Shown: in pieces, positions 7,477 through 17,926 of the stretch
How positions within the stretch are numbered: the first letter of the stretch is position 1
How the letters are laid out: the number at the start of each line of letters is the position of its first letter
Origin: JAJCYL01 sp963664285
Lineage (GTDB): Bacteria; Bacteroidota; Bacteroidia; Cytophagales; Cyclobacteriaceae
Length of the DNA: 64,000 nucleotides
Direction: 5' to 3'
NCBI GenBank assembly: GCA_963664285.2
Contig: CAXXNX010000040.1
Span: 186,001 to 250,000, forward strand
Position numbers and translations under genes: made by a program
Notes under the pieces: model-generated
Told to the model about the DNA's origin: nothing
Database searches by the model: none
What the model saw: the letters and a program-made list of their open reading frames with translations, nothing else

Positions 7477-9097
7477 CCCGCATTATTCATAGGCCACCAA
7501 TTTTGGGATTAATAATGGGTTGCTAACTATTTTTGATTGGAGTGTATGTATTAATTTGAAGATCAACCAGGTTTCTGGATTTCAAAGGACATTAGAGCGT
7601 TTTTTTGTTAGAATTTTTCAATTTTCAGTCAAAGCTCTATTGTGTTCTTATGGAAGAACATTTTTTTGATTAAATCAAACTGTTTAACTGATCGGTCAGT
7701 TCACCGTAAGCAAATCGCCCAGCAGGTATTGATATCTAAAGGCTCTTGAGAATTGTATTGTCAATGATCTTTTCCTTTCTTTCAGGCACGCCCCAACCTT
7801 CATCAGGTAAAGCCGGATATTGTCCACTTGCCATCGTTTAGCAAAGTGGTGTTTTGTTTTGGCAATTAATAATTTAATCTGCCGGAACATTTCATAACAG
7901 AGGGTAGCGATGATTAAACGCATGAAATTGGCCCAGTAGCGATGACAGGAAAGCCGGTCGGAATAAGTCATGTTTTTGAGTTCCTTTATTCGATTTTCAC
8001 TGGCATCACCTCGCTTGACATAAAAATCAAAGTAAATCTGTTGAGCGGTCATCGCTTCAAAGTTGCTCACAAAGTAACGGACATTCATTCCTTTTCCGGT
8101 AGACTCCACTTTGGCGTACAGCTTTTCAGAACGATCCCAGCTTTTGGCCTGGTAAGTAAACGGGCCAACAAACTCTTGATGTTTGATGATTTTTGAAGCA
8201 TATTCCTTTTTTACTTCAATGATAGTCTGTTTGGTAAAAGTCTTTAAAACTTCATTACTACTAATACCTAAACAAAATTGAAGGTCAAACTGCTTAGCTA
8301 TCCAATAAAAAGATGCTCCTGAAAAGCCACTATCCGCTCGAATAAGGATCTTTACTGAGGGCAGTTTTTTTCTGATTTTAATGACAATCCTTTTCAATAA
8401 GGCCACAAACCATTTGTTGGAGTGACAATTGCCCGGACGTAGTACTGGTAAAATGACCTGACCGGTGTTCCCGTCCTTAAAGAACAACTCATGGTACATA
8501 GTCTGTCCATAATAGCCATTATACAAACTGAGTTGTTGGGATCCATGAGTAGGGTCATCGGTACCATCTACATCAATGATGATTTGACCAGTCTTCTCTT
8601 TCAACTCCTCTACATAACGGTCTACAAACCATTGACTCATCTGGTAGATCAGACTCCGATCGGCCTTGTTTTCAAATCGACTTAAAGTAGGCTGGGAACA
8701 TAATCCGCTATCTAGTACTTTACGGATCACCGGATCCTCTCGGAGTTTTTGTTCGTCATTGCAATCCTGATAGCCCTGCATCATTAAAAACACCCGTTGG
8801 CGAAGCATTTCTTCATAAGTGTATTCGATAAAAAAGGGGTTTCGATAGTCAGGAATCAGTGCGGCGAAGCTTTTTAATAGACCAGTCTTTCTCTCTACTT
8901 TTTCACTTAACAATATCGCTCCGTCTGAGCTAATCGCTGATGCTGAAAAATCAAATTTAAAAGCTTGTTTTCCTCGATAAAATACGGTATCTTTTTCCTT
9001 ATATTCAGGCATAAATTAATTGCTTATTTTGTTGTCTAACTATCTCAATATAAGCAATTTATGCCTGTTTTTTATTGTCTACTATGAATTTTTCGGG
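7477..9097 (-). mobile_element. IS1380-family element copy A (1621 bp, TTAA duplication)
   Basis: The element is flanked by TTAA at 7473-7476 and 9098-9101. Its ends are imperfect inverted repeats: CCCGAAAAATTCATAG at the transposase 5' side and CCCGCATTATTCATAG at the 3' side. Same size and ends as copies C, E and F. It is inserted in the IS481 transposase. Confidence 0.95.
7696..9012 (-). CDS. IS1380-family DDE transposase, copy A
   Basis: A 438-residue DDE transposase (DDE group 1). Recognisable segments: IIIDVDGTDDPTHGSQ with the first catalytic Asp, ILIRADSGFSG with the second, and GDASENRIKELKNM with the Glu. Complete from start to stop. It differs from the other copies by Trp for Arg in SFYWIAKQFD shortly after the second Asp; the effect is unknown. 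Confidence 0.95.
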   Translation of the reverse strand: MPEYKEKDTVFYRGKQAFKFDFSASAISSDGAILLSEKVERKTGLLKSFAALIPDYRNPFFIEYTYEEMLRQRVFLMMQGYQDCNDEQKLREDPVIRKVLDSGLCSQPTLSRFENKADRSLIYQMSQWFVDRYVEELKEKTGQIIIDVDGTDDPTHGSQQLSLYNGYYGQTMYHELFFKDGNTGQVILPVLRPGNCHSNKWFVALLKRIVIKIRKKLPSVKILIRADSGFSGASFYWIAKQFDLQFCLGISSNEVLKTFTKQTIIEVKKEYASKIIKHQEFVGPFTYQAKSWDRSEKLYAKVESTGKGMNVRYFVSNFEAMTAQQIYFDFYVKRGDASENRIKELKNMTYSDRLSCHRYWANFMRLIIATLCYEMFRQIKLLIAKTKHHFAKRWQVDNIRLYLMKVGACLKERKRSLTIQFSRAFRYQYLLGDLLTVN

Positions 9098-9719
9098 TTA
9101 AAAGGGTTTTTCGCAAATACGGACTACCCCAACAGGTCCACACCGACAATGGTGTTCCCTTTGGTTTTGTAACAGCTATTCAACGTTACTCTAGGCTTTC
9201 ATACTGGTTCATTGACTTGGGAATTTTACCTGTATTTTCTGACCCTGCCCACCCTGAACAAAATGGCAGGCATGAACGCATGCATCGCGATTTAAAGGCA
9301 GCTTGTGCTGTCCCTTCAGCATTTGACCTGAAGTCCCAACAGCGCAAACTCAATCAATTTGTCAAAGAGTACAATTACGAACGTCCACATGAGGCGCTCG
9401 AAATGGAGACACCTGGTAAAATACACGACTTTTCTACAAGACCATTTCCGGAAAAGATAAAGCCATATGACTATCTTTCTTACATGAAGGTGATGAATGT
9501 AACTCAAAACGGTAATGTGAGGTGGAAGTCTTATTTCTGGGTTTACATGACTAAGAGGGCTAATCGGTAGACAGGTGGCTGCTGTGGAGCTTGGTAATGG
9601 TATTTGGAAGGTGTTTTATAGGAATGTATTTTTAGGATATTTCAATGAAAAAGAATTAAGGAAGAAACAACAATCAACAAGGCTCAGCTTAAATCTAGTG
9701 TAAAGCATGTGCCTTTAAC

Positions 9720-9982
9720 TTTGTAAACTACCTCCCTTAACGAACACGCTTGTGCTCGCGATGACCCACTCCGGGTGGTACACATTCGAGCGAGGAAACT
9801 GATTATTTATGAGCCGATCACTCAGTGTCATAGACCTCGGTGGCCAAACATATATTCTACTGCCAATAGCGGCATTACAATAAATTTACAACATATATTA
9901 TTAGGCCATATTACCCTCATCCCCTGATGGCATTCGGAATAAGAGAGAAGAAGTTTGATTAATCCTAACTAACTTAACCATC
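9720..9982. other. Intergenic DNA after the IS481 element
   Basis: Nothing coding was recognised between the IS481 right end and the small lipoprotein-like frame at 9983. Confidence 0.5.
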
Positions 9983-10063
9983 ATGGATCCAAGAATTTCA
10001 AACGTTATGATGGCTATGGCTATTATTTTTCTATTTTCATGTGGAGGAGATGACGATGTGTAA
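9983..10063 (+). CDS. Short lipoprotein-like stub (26 aa)
   Basis: ATG at 9983 opens a 26-residue frame: a hydrophobic stretch followed by a lipobox-like FLFSCGG and an acidic tail GDDDV before the stop. This is how many Bacteroidota surface lipoproteins begin, so it may be the start of a truncated lipoprotein gene or a genuine tiny lipoprotein. It lies 51 bp upstream of the outer-membrane protein gene on the same strand. Confidence 0.4.
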   Translation: MDPRISNVMMAMAIIFLFSCGGDDDV

Positions 10064-10114
10064 TACACCTACGGTCATGAAAATCTTAAATTTCTCGTCT
10101 TTTAGTATGAGCGC

Positions 10115-10801
10115 ATGATGCGATACTTACTACTATTTTTCCTGGTGTTATTTTGTTTCCCCGTTCTTTCCCAAAATAGTTTGGGACTAAACCTAAAGGC
10201 CTACAAACCCCATGGGGAGTTCAATCAGAATATCACCCATAACCCCATTGGGTTGTCCTTTCTCTTCCTTCGCCAAATTAATGAAGGCCGCTTTTCATGG
10301 GGTTCGGAATTGGGGATAGCTATGTATTATTCCGATCGGTATCAATACGAATTGGTTGAGGAGGGTTATCCCGGAGAATTCATAAAAGTGGCGGAAGAAG
10401 ATTGTTTCTGGAACCTCCATTTGTTTGGCCATTATGATTTTATTGCCACCCCAGCCTTTAAGAGCTATGGAGAGCTAAGGATGGGTATTACAACTTTTTT
10501 TAGTTCAAGAACAGCAGTGAATGAATATGAAGATAGATTCGATAATCAATTTAAATTTCATGGAACAGCCTTTAACACCGGACTGGGAGCAGGAATAATG
10601 CTAAATCCTCGTGGTATGTTCTCAGAAGATAAAGAACCCGGGAAGGTATGGGTTAATCTAGGTGCCAACGTTCATTCGGGCACCGCTACCACTTATAGAA
10701 ATATTGAGGATAAGGATGGAATTTATTCGCTAAAAGAAGGAAAATATAAATCCCTTACTTATTACACAGATTTTCGGTTGGGAGTGCTTGTGAGAATGTA
10801 A
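10115..10801 (+). CDS. Predicted outer-membrane beta-barrel protein
   Basis: 228 residues with a clear signal peptide (YLLLFFLVLFCFPVLSQ, cleavage after about residue 20). The rest is rich in alternating aromatic and polar residues with glycine turns (FSWGSELGIAMYYSD, GLGAGIML, YYTDFRLGVLVRM), and the last strand ends in an aliphatic-aromatic pattern typical of small barrels. No family was recognised. Not visibly damaged. Confidence 0.65.
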   Translation: MMRYLLLFFLVLFCFPVLSQNSLGLNLKAYKPHGEFNQNITHNPIGLSFLFLRQINEGRFSWGSELGIAMYYSDRYQYELVEEGYPGEFIKVAEEDCFWNLHLFGHYDFIATPAFKSYGELRMGITTFFSSRTAVNEYEDRFDNQFKFHGTAFNTGLGAGIMLNPRGMFSEDKEPGKVWVNLGANVHSGTATTYRNIEDKDGIYSLKEGKYKSLTYYTDFRLGVLVRM

Positions 10802-11099
10802 GCTGTATTTGGAAAAGTTAGGAATATGCCTTTTCCGGTGTTTGGCGTGTAAGAACCATGTTGCCGTAGGTTTTAAAAAGATTAAAAATACATTAGGCTA
10901 GGCCATAAAGCATATAAATGGACATTATGTCTGTTTCGCCAATGTTACCATTATTGGATACTAGTGGCATTCCCTTCCCAGTTGGCTTAGAATAAAAAGA
11001 GAAATTGGAACTATTCTGCAAATCAGGATCTAAATTTCAACTCATTCTTTATCCCTATTCCCCAGGCGTTTGGCCTCAAAAATGAAATGAAACTAAATA
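10802..11099. other. Intergenic DNA with part of a dispersed repeat
   Basis: About 300 bp without a convincing gene. The right end (about 11066-11099) matches the dispersed intergenic repeat seen near 19920-19970 (GGCCTCAAAAATGAAATGAA). Confidence 0.5.
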
Positions 11100-11389
11100 A
11101 CCTGAGTTCGGGATAAGCAAAACAACAAAAACCAAATAAACGTCACTCAGAGGCTTAATTTTTGGGAAACCCAAACACACAAAATGAGATGACGAGTGTA
11201 ACTTAGATACCCTGTACAACTTGGCCGAAATTCGATTAGTGCTTAATGCCTGTCTCAGAGTCTGGTTGGAGAGAATGGAGTCACAAATTATGGTACTTTC
11301 CTGGATTTAAGGAAATGTCCGTTCGGTAGTCTTTCGTGTCACATAGTTCTTTCCTGTATGGGTTTAATTATCAGTAAACATTCTACACG

Positions 11390-12711
11390 ATGGAAAAACT
11401 AAGAGTAAATGCAGCTGGGATAGATATTGGGGCGAAAAATATCTTTCTATCAGTTGAACAAGAACCCGTCAGGTCTTTTGAAACATTCACGGAAGACTTT
11501 CGCCAAGCGACAAACTATCTACTATCAAAAGGGGTTCAAACCGTGGCTATGGAGGCTACCGGAGTTTATTGGGTAATCCTATATGAGGTGCTTGAAAATG
11601 CCGGGCTTGATGTATGGTTGGTCGATGGCAGGCAAACAAAACAAGTGCCCGGCCGCAAGACCGATGTTAAAGATTGCCAGTGGATACAGCAACTTCATAG
11701 TTATGGGTTGCTCAACCGTTGCTTTGTTCCTAATGATCAAGTCAAAGAAATCAGGGCTTATCAACGGATACGTGAAGACCATATCAGAACAGCGGCCATG
11801 CATATAAACCATATGCAAAAAGCCCTGACCGAGATGAACATCCGACTTAAAGAGGTATTGAGCCAGGTCCATGGGTCAAGTGGTATGGCCATTGTAAAGG
11901 CTATCCTGGACGGTGAGTGGAATCCTCAGGTACTTTTGGGCCTTTGTCATAAAAGCATCAAAGAGAAAAAAGCCCACTTGGTATTGAAAGCTATGGAAGG
12001 GCATTACACAGAAGCAGGATTGTTTGCTCTACAGCAGGCCTATCAGGGCTATCTGTTTTACCAGCAACAGATCAGGGAATGTGATAAAAAAATCCAACAG
12101 GCCATGGAGAGGGTAAATCTTTATGATCAGGACGATATTGCCAAAAAGGAGATAGAATCTGTCAAAGGACGCAAGCCGGTAAGGCACAACAAGCCACAGG
12201 TAGATCACTTAGGTGGACACCTGCTCAAGATATTTACCGGTAAAGATGCCACAGACTTGCCGGGCATTACTGATTATACGTGGCTACAACTCTACTCAGA
12301 AACCGGAAATGATCTTAACAAATGGCCTACAGAAAAGCATTTTACTTCATGGTTGGGCCTTGCCCCAGGCCAACATCAGTCTGGCAAACTGAAAAAGACA
12401 AGGAATAAAAAGTACAGGCCAAAAGCAGGACAAATATTCAGGCAAATCTCACAGAGTCTAATTGAAAGCAAAAAAATAGCTATTGGGCTTTCGGTAGAAA
12501 GTTGAAAGCCAAAAGAGGTCCTGGTATAGCAGTGAAGGCAACGGCCAGAAAACTGGCCACACTTTACTGGAGGTTAATGGTCAAAGGTCTGGATTATACT
12601 GAAAGGGGAATAAAAGACTATGAAGCTCGAGTCAATATGCAACGTGAAAGATGGCTAGTAAAAACTGCTAAAGACATGGGCTATCAACTCACTGTAAATC
12701 AAGTAGTTTGA
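11390..12711 (+). pseudogene. IS110-family transposase, frameshifted near the C-terminus
   Basis: The N-terminal RuvC-like DEDD domain has DIGAKN, AMEATGVYW and GRKTDVKD; the C-terminal Transposase_20 part has LPGITDYTWLQLYSE and FTSWLGLAPGQHQSGK. The first frame stops at 12505. The second (12502-12711) continues KAKRGPGIAVKATARKLA, the normal end of the family. One extra G in ATTGGGCTTTC (about 12483) would rejoin them. IS110 elements lack inverted repeats, so borders are uncertain; about 280 bp of non-coding DNA lies between the composite-block end and the start codon. Confidence 0.85.
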
Positions 12712-12779
12712 AAAATACGTCATCGGTAGCAATTTTTGGAGGAAGTGTGATAGGATAATTGCGTGAGAGTCTTCTAATT

Positions 12780-14806
12780 AGTGTCTGTATGAAAACAGGC
12801 TAATATGCTGATTATCCATCATATTCGTATTTTTTCCATCAAATCAGCGCTGAATTATTCTCGAATCTGATTCAGTAGAATTATCAAATTCACAAATATT
12901 ATCAAGAACAGTTGCGTTGTAGCCTGTTAATTGGCCATTTGAAGGTTTTCCATTCAAAAACCCCAAAGAATTCACTTTGAGATTCGCAGGCTTTTTGGTC
13001 TGTCGGGGAGTAAAATCCCTGTCCTTTTTTTGTTCATTCAGTGTAGAAAAGAAACGATTTTTTCGGTTGGTTTATCAGGATTAATCATTATATTGCATAT
13101 AACCGATATAAATACAAACCATGAGGAAATCCTTCCAGCCCCAACTTACCCTGAGATGCACACCCGTCGAGCAAGTAGAGGCTCCGGTGAAAACTAAAAG
13201 CCACTTAGCTGCCCTGGCAGCCGCCCTTCAATATATCTATGTCCAACCTGAATGGAACCAGCGTATTTTTGAATTACTTTCTTCCAAACTCATTGAGGGA
13301 AAGAAAAAGACGGGCCGTGAGGGTATGAGTCTGTAGGAGGTCTTCGTATTGGCCCAGGTGCGCCTGTGCATGAACATCTCTTACGATGAGTTACACCAAT
13401 ATCTCCAATTACGACACGTTGGTACGGGGCATTATGGGGGTGCTACCTACCGACTACTCTGTGGGCAAACAGTATAAGTACCAGAACATTTATGACAATG
13501 TGACCTTGCTGGACGATGAACTGCTCATCGGCATCAATGATGTAATCGTAGCAGCAGGTCACCAGGTGTTTAAAAAAAAAAGGAAAAACCGGAGGGGAGG
13601 AAGTTGCCTTGCGTTGCAAGACCGATAGTTTCGTGGTAGAAACCGACACCCACTTTCCTACCGACTACAACCTGCTATGGGACAGTGCCAGAAAGTGTAT
13701 AGATGTAGCTGATTTATTGGTCTCAAAAAGGTATTTTACTGGCTGGCGTAAGTCCGGGGATTGGCGCAGATCCCTCAAAAGGCTGATGCGCAGCGTGGGC
13801 AGGACCACCGGCTCAGGAGGAAAAAACAAAGAGGAGCGGGTAGAGCAGGCTGCCACTTCCTATCTGACTAAAGCCCGTGCTTTGAGCAAGAAAGTGGGCC
13901 AAATGTTGGAAAAACATCAGGGAAACTCTATCGAGGAGTTCGCAGCCCTGATGGCATTGACCTATTATCTTGAGATGTTGGAAAAGCACATCGAGTTGCT
14001 CGACAGGCGGTTGATCAGAGCAGAGACCATTCCCCATGCCGAAAAAGTCTTTTCCATCTTTCAACCTTATGCCGAAATGATCAAAAAAGGCAAACTGCAC
14101 CCCAATGTGGAGATCGGTAAGAATCTGGCCATCACTTCGGATCAATACCATTTACTCATAGACTGGCAAATAGCTGAAAAACAAACCGACAACCAACTTA
14201 CCCTATCAATTGCCCGGCGTATCGCTGAGAAATACCCCATCCAAAGCCTGAGCACCGACAAGGGGTTTTCCGATAAAGAGGATAAAGCAACTCTGCAAAC
14301 CTTCATCCCAGAAGTGATCATGCCTAAAAAGGGTAGGTTAAACAAAGAAGAAAAAGCCATCGAATCAGCGCCAGCCTTCAAAAGGTTGAAAAACAAGCAT
14401 TCTGCTATCGAATCCAACATTAATGAGCTGGAACACCGGGGATTGGACCGATGCCCGAACCGTACCCGCAAAACTTTCAATAGCTACATCGGGTTGGCCA
14501 TTACTGCCTACAACCTTCACAAGATCGGGCGTAAACTCCAGGCTGACCGTCTGGCCGCCCAGCAGCAAGCCAATTGCCAGAAACAAGCAGCTTAATCACC
14601 TTTTAGCTGTTTAATAAGGATTAGGCACTGGCAGAAGTGCGTCCTGGCCAGGCTAAAACCCGGCTATTTTTATCAAAAACCATCAAAAACAATGAATAAA
14701 AGCAAAGTCACCCTTTATTAGTCAGCAAGGTGAGTGATTTTTTCATTGTTCCATTTTAAGCAATATTTTAATACGACCTAAAACTCGCTGTTTTCTTAGA
14801 GACACT
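12780..14806 (+). mobile_element. ISNCY-like element copy 1 (about 2.03 kb)
   Basis: Borders come from comparison with copy 2. Ends are AGTGTCTGTATGAAAACAG on the left and, inverted, AGTGTCTCTAAGAAAACAG on the right. The left flank is AATT but the right is AGAT, so no matching duplication remains. Confidence 0.75.
13121..14595 (+). pseudogene. ISNCY-like transposase copy 1, multiply broken
   Basis: The 470-residue family pattern is complete but the frame is broken at least three times: a TAG in place of the Trp codon at about 13334 (copy 2 has TGG), an extra base near 13398, and one extra A in a poly-A run near 13569. Intact stretches include LSTDKGFSDKEDKATL and ELEHRGLDRCPNRTRKTF, which I take to hold catalytic acidic residues of the DDE-type core. 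The long C-terminal frame is 13609-14595. Confidence 0.8.
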
Positions 14807-15101
14807 AGATAGGAGATTCCTACGGCTTCTTCCCTCGCAAATCAACCCTGAAGCCTCTGAATGACGGTTTCTGTTGTTTTTTATTTCATCTTTTCACGTT
14901 CTTAAACCGAACTCAGGTTAAATAGGATATGAACTGAGAATACGATGAGAAGAGTGAATAACAAAGGATAACATCATCATGCTGAAAGCATCCAAAAGGC
15001 AGCACTAGGTCTCCCCTCCAGACATACTTTGATACCACTAACTTAGAAATCGTTGAAAATAAGGGGGGATGGGTGGCTTAATTTTTACCCGTTGGATCAG
15101 A
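14807..15101. other. Right arm of the composite block and dispersed repeats
   Basis: No gene. Bases 14807-14918 are the remaining right arm of the composite block. From about 14920 to 15005 runs a repeat shared with 19966-20050 (contains ACGATGAGAAGAGTGAATAA). From about 15013 to 15067 runs a second repeat also seen near 15683 and 23270. Confidence 0.6.
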
Positions 15102-15536
15102 TTAGACAATTAAATTTTGCCCATCCTTGTGTCTAAAGATGAGTTTGGCCGATGGAGTTAACCCAATTTCCAGTTCGATTTCTTTCAGGTCTATATTATC
15201 AATGTTAACCTCTTTTTTAATGTCAACTCCATGGAACAGACCATGTAAAATTATATTTAGGAATTTCTGCTTTTTGGTCCTGTCCAGAATGGCTTTCCTT
15301 TCTTGTTCACCAATCTCTTTCACTTGTCTAAAGCGGGCAAACAGTCGAGGAACAATTGCAATGTCCACGTCAAACCGAACAAGCACAAAACCGGCCTCTT
15401 CGATTACTGGTAATGAATCATTCAGGCTATCAATAGTGTTCTTCAGCTTTTTCCTGCTAAAACTTTTAATATTAGTCCATATTTCAGAGCCCTTTTTCTT
15501 AGCATCTCCCAATATATCATCAATTCCTTTTATCAT
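15102..15536 (-). CDS. Hypothetical protein, 144 aa
   Basis: A complete frame with start at 15536. The N-terminus is amphipathic and lysine-rich (DDILGDAKKKGSEIWTNIKSF), the middle has VIEEAGFVLVRFDVDIAIVPRLFARF, and the C-terminal half has strand-like segments (IDLKEIELEIGLTPSAKLIFRHKDG). No signal peptide or membrane segment. No family recognised. Intact although surrounded by decayed sequence. Confidence 0.6.
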   Translation of the reverse strand: MIKGIDDILGDAKKKGSEIWTNIKSFSRKKLKNTIDSLNDSLPVIEEAGFVLVRFDVDIAIVPRLFARFRQVKEIGEQERKAILDRTKKQKFLNIILHGLFHGVDIKKEVNIDNIDLKEIELEIGLTPSAKLIFRHKDGQNLIV

Positions 15537-15889
15537 AACGGTTAAGCTTTATTTCTAAAACTCTATCCCTCTTAAATCCCATAGGATTCTGAGAGGTTAC
15601 AATATTAACTATCATTGAATATACAAATGTTGGTAATTATATGGGAGCGTTTTTGATGATCGCCCCCAATTTCCCCTCCATCCTCTCCAGACATACTTTG
15701 ATACCACTCAACATGAGATCGTTGGAATGAAGGGGTATTGTTCTAATGAATTTAGTCCTTCAGTGACTTCAAACCACTTAAGTCATGAGGCTTAAGGTAG
15801 CTGTAGCTAGCCTGGAGAGCTTGGGTGTAAATTGAAGTTGATTAAAAAAATAAACACTAAAAATGTAAGTACTAAGTACTCAGTCAACT
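15537..15889. other. Intergenic DNA with a dispersed repeat
   Basis: No convincing gene. Bases about 15683-15738 repeat the motif at 15013-15067 (CCAGACATACTTTGATACCA, then a degenerate GAAATCGTTGAAAATAAGG). Confidence 0.5.
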
Positions 15890-16306
15890 CTAATTCCCAA
15901 TCAAAGTATAAGTATTTGATACCACTTCATGTCCCTGGTAATGAACAATCAAATAAAACATATTTCCTGGATAGGAAGCTCCATAAAAAATGTACTGATA
16001 TTCCCCCACCGCTGTCAATCCATCAACCGGGGTCTCCAGGAGATTACCATTGAAATCATAAATAGCAAGGGTTAGGGAACCTTCTTCCAGAAGATCATAA
16101 TGAATTTCAGTAAAATCCGTGAAAGGATTAGGATATACTCCTACACCAAAGGGCTGGTATCCAGCAATGGCTGAATTAAAGCCATCACAACTTCCCAGGA
16201 AGTCTCCTTTATTCAAGTGTGTCTCAACTGAATTGGAACTCAGACAGAGCGTTTTACTGTTGCCTGAGTTCCCCCGGAGGAAGATGGCAAACCATCACCT
16301 TGTTAA

Positions 16307-17926
16307 CCCGAAAAATTCATAGTAGACAATAAAAAACAGGCATAAATTGCTTATATTGAGATAGTTAGACAACAAAATAAGCAATTAATTTATGCCTGAA
16401 TATAAGGAAAAAGATACCGTATTTTATCGAGGAAAACAAGCTTTTAAATTTGATTTTTCAGCATCAGCGATTAGCTCAGACGGAGCGATATTGTTAAGTG
16501 AAAAAGTAGAGAGAAAGACTGGTCTATTAAAAAGCTTCGCCGCACTGATTCCTGACTATCGAAACCCCTTTTTTATCGAATACACTTATGAAGAAATGCT
16601 TCGCCAACGGGTGTTTTTAATGATGCAGGGCTATCAGGATTGCAATGACGAACAAAAACTCCGAGAGGATCCGGTGATCCGTAAAGTACTAGATAGCGGA
16701 TTATGTTCCCAGCCTACTTTAAGTCGATTTGAAAACAAGGCCGATCGGAGTCTGATCTACCAGATGAGTCAATGGTTTGTAGACCGTTATGTAGAGGAGT
16801 TGAAAGAGAAGACTGGTCAAATCATCATTGATGTAGATGGTACCGATGACCCTACTCATGGATCCCAACAACTCAGTTTGTATAATGGCTATTATGGACA
16901 GACTATGTACCATGAGTTGTTCTTTAAGGACGGGAACACCGGTCAGGTCATTTTACCAGTACTACGTCCGGGCAATTGTCACTCCAACAAATGGTTTGTG
17001 GCCTTATTGAAAAGGATTGTCATTAAAATCAGAAAAAAACTGCCCTCAGTAAAGATCCTTATTCGAGCGGATAGTGGCTTTTCAGGAGCATCTTTTTATC
17101 GGATAGCTAAGCAGTTTGACCTTCAATTTTGTTTAGGTATTAGTAGTAATGAAGTTTTAAAGACTTTTACCAAACAGACTATCATTGAAGTAAAAAAGGA
17201 ATATGCTTCAAAAATCATCAAACATCAAGAGTTTGTTGGCCCGTTTACTTACCAGGCCAAAAGCTGGGATCGTTCTGAAAAGCTGTACGCCAAAGTGGAG
17301 TCTACCGGAAAAGGAATGAATGTCCGTTACTTTGTGAGCAACTTTGAAGCGATGACCGCTCAACAGATTTACTTTGATTTTTATGTCAAGCGAGGTGATG
17401 CCAGTGAAAATCGAATAAAGGAACTCAAAAACATGACTTATTCCGACCGGCTTTCCTGTCATCGCTACTGGCCAATTTCATGCGTTTAATCATCGCTACC
17501 CTCTGTTATGAAATGTTCCGGCAGATTAAATTATTAATTGCCAAAACAAAACACCACTTTGCTAAACGATGGCAAGTGGATAATATCCGGCTTTACCTGA
17601 TGAAGGTTGGGGCGTGCCTGAAAGAAAGGAAAAGATCATTGACAATACAATTCTCAAGAGCCTTTAGATATCAATACCTGCTGGGCGATTTGCTTACGGT
17701 GAACTGACCGATCAGTTAAACAGTTTAGTTTAATCAAAAAAATGTTCTTCCATAAGAACACAATAGAGCTTTGACTGAAAATTGAAAAATTCTAACAAAA
17801 AAACGCTCTAATGTCCTTTGAAATCCAGAAACCTGGTTGATCTTCAAATTAATACATACACTCCAATCAAAAATAGTTAGCAACCCATTATTAATCCCAA
17901 AATTGGTGGCCTATGAATAATGCGGG
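16307..17926 (+). mobile_element. IS1380-family element copy B (1620 bp, TTAA duplication)
   Basis: TTAA lies at 16303-16306 and 17927-17930. One base shorter than copies A, C, E and F because of a deletion in a GGG run in the transposase. Confidence 0.95.
16392..17707 (+). pseudogene. IS1380 transposase copy B, one-base frameshift
   Basis: Identical in type to copy A, but CTACTGGCC replaces CTACTGGGCC at about 17469, so the first frame ends at 17489 (365 aa) and the last 75 residues are in another frame (17480-17707). The DDE residues lie before the shift; the missing C-terminal part probably inactivates it. The lesion is in a G run, so check for assembly error. Confidence 0.92.

Larger units (their letters stand above)
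6896..9703 (+). pseudogene. IS481-family transposase, interrupted and frameshifted
   Basis: The N-terminal half (6896-7476) has a helix-turn-helix (ITELSKAFGVSRPTAYRLI) and the start of the integrase core with the first catalytic Asp (WSADYKG). Removing IS1380 copy A and one TTAA rejoins the frame exactly: ...KNEFKRVFRKYGLPQQVHTDNG..., where TDNG holds the second catalytic Asp; HPEQNGRHERMHRDLK carries the Glu. A second lesion near 9550 shifts the frame (a stop at 9570 as read); the alternative frame continues GLIGRQVAAVELGNG to the stop at 9701-9703. So one insertion and one probable one-base indel separate this from a complete transposase. Confidence 0.85.
6791..9719 (+). mobile_element. 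IS481-family element, interrupted by IS1380 copy A
   Basis: The terminal inverted repeats read GTTAAAGGCACATAGTTTAC at 6791 and, on the other strand, GTTAAAGGCACATGCTTTAC ending at 9719. The transposase between them carries an IS1380 insertion at a TTAA (7473-7476). No clear target duplication is seen outside the repeats. Confidence 0.85.
11100..14918. mobile_element. 3.8-kb composite block with 12-bp terminal inverted repeats
   Basis: Starts with ACCTGAGTTCGG (11100-11111) and ends with its exact inverted copy (14907-14918). It is flanked by direct repeats TAAATA at 11094-11099 and 14919-14924. The next 60 bp inside each end are also related (both contain CAACAAAAACC-like and CAGAGGCTT motifs). 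The host DNA on both sides is one copy of an intergenic repeat found uninterrupted at about 19960. Inside lie a defective IS110 and a defective ISNCY-like element; no transposase matching these ends remains. Confidence 0.7.

Noticed and set aside
13665..14586. Several open frames on the minus strand across the ISNCY-like transposase (also 34478-35251 on +)
   Set aside because: They mirror the transposase coding frame in both copies and have no independent start signals or protein features.
15832..16053. Plus-strand 73-residue frame
   Set aside because: It is the shadow of the T9SS sorting-domain fragment on the minus strand.
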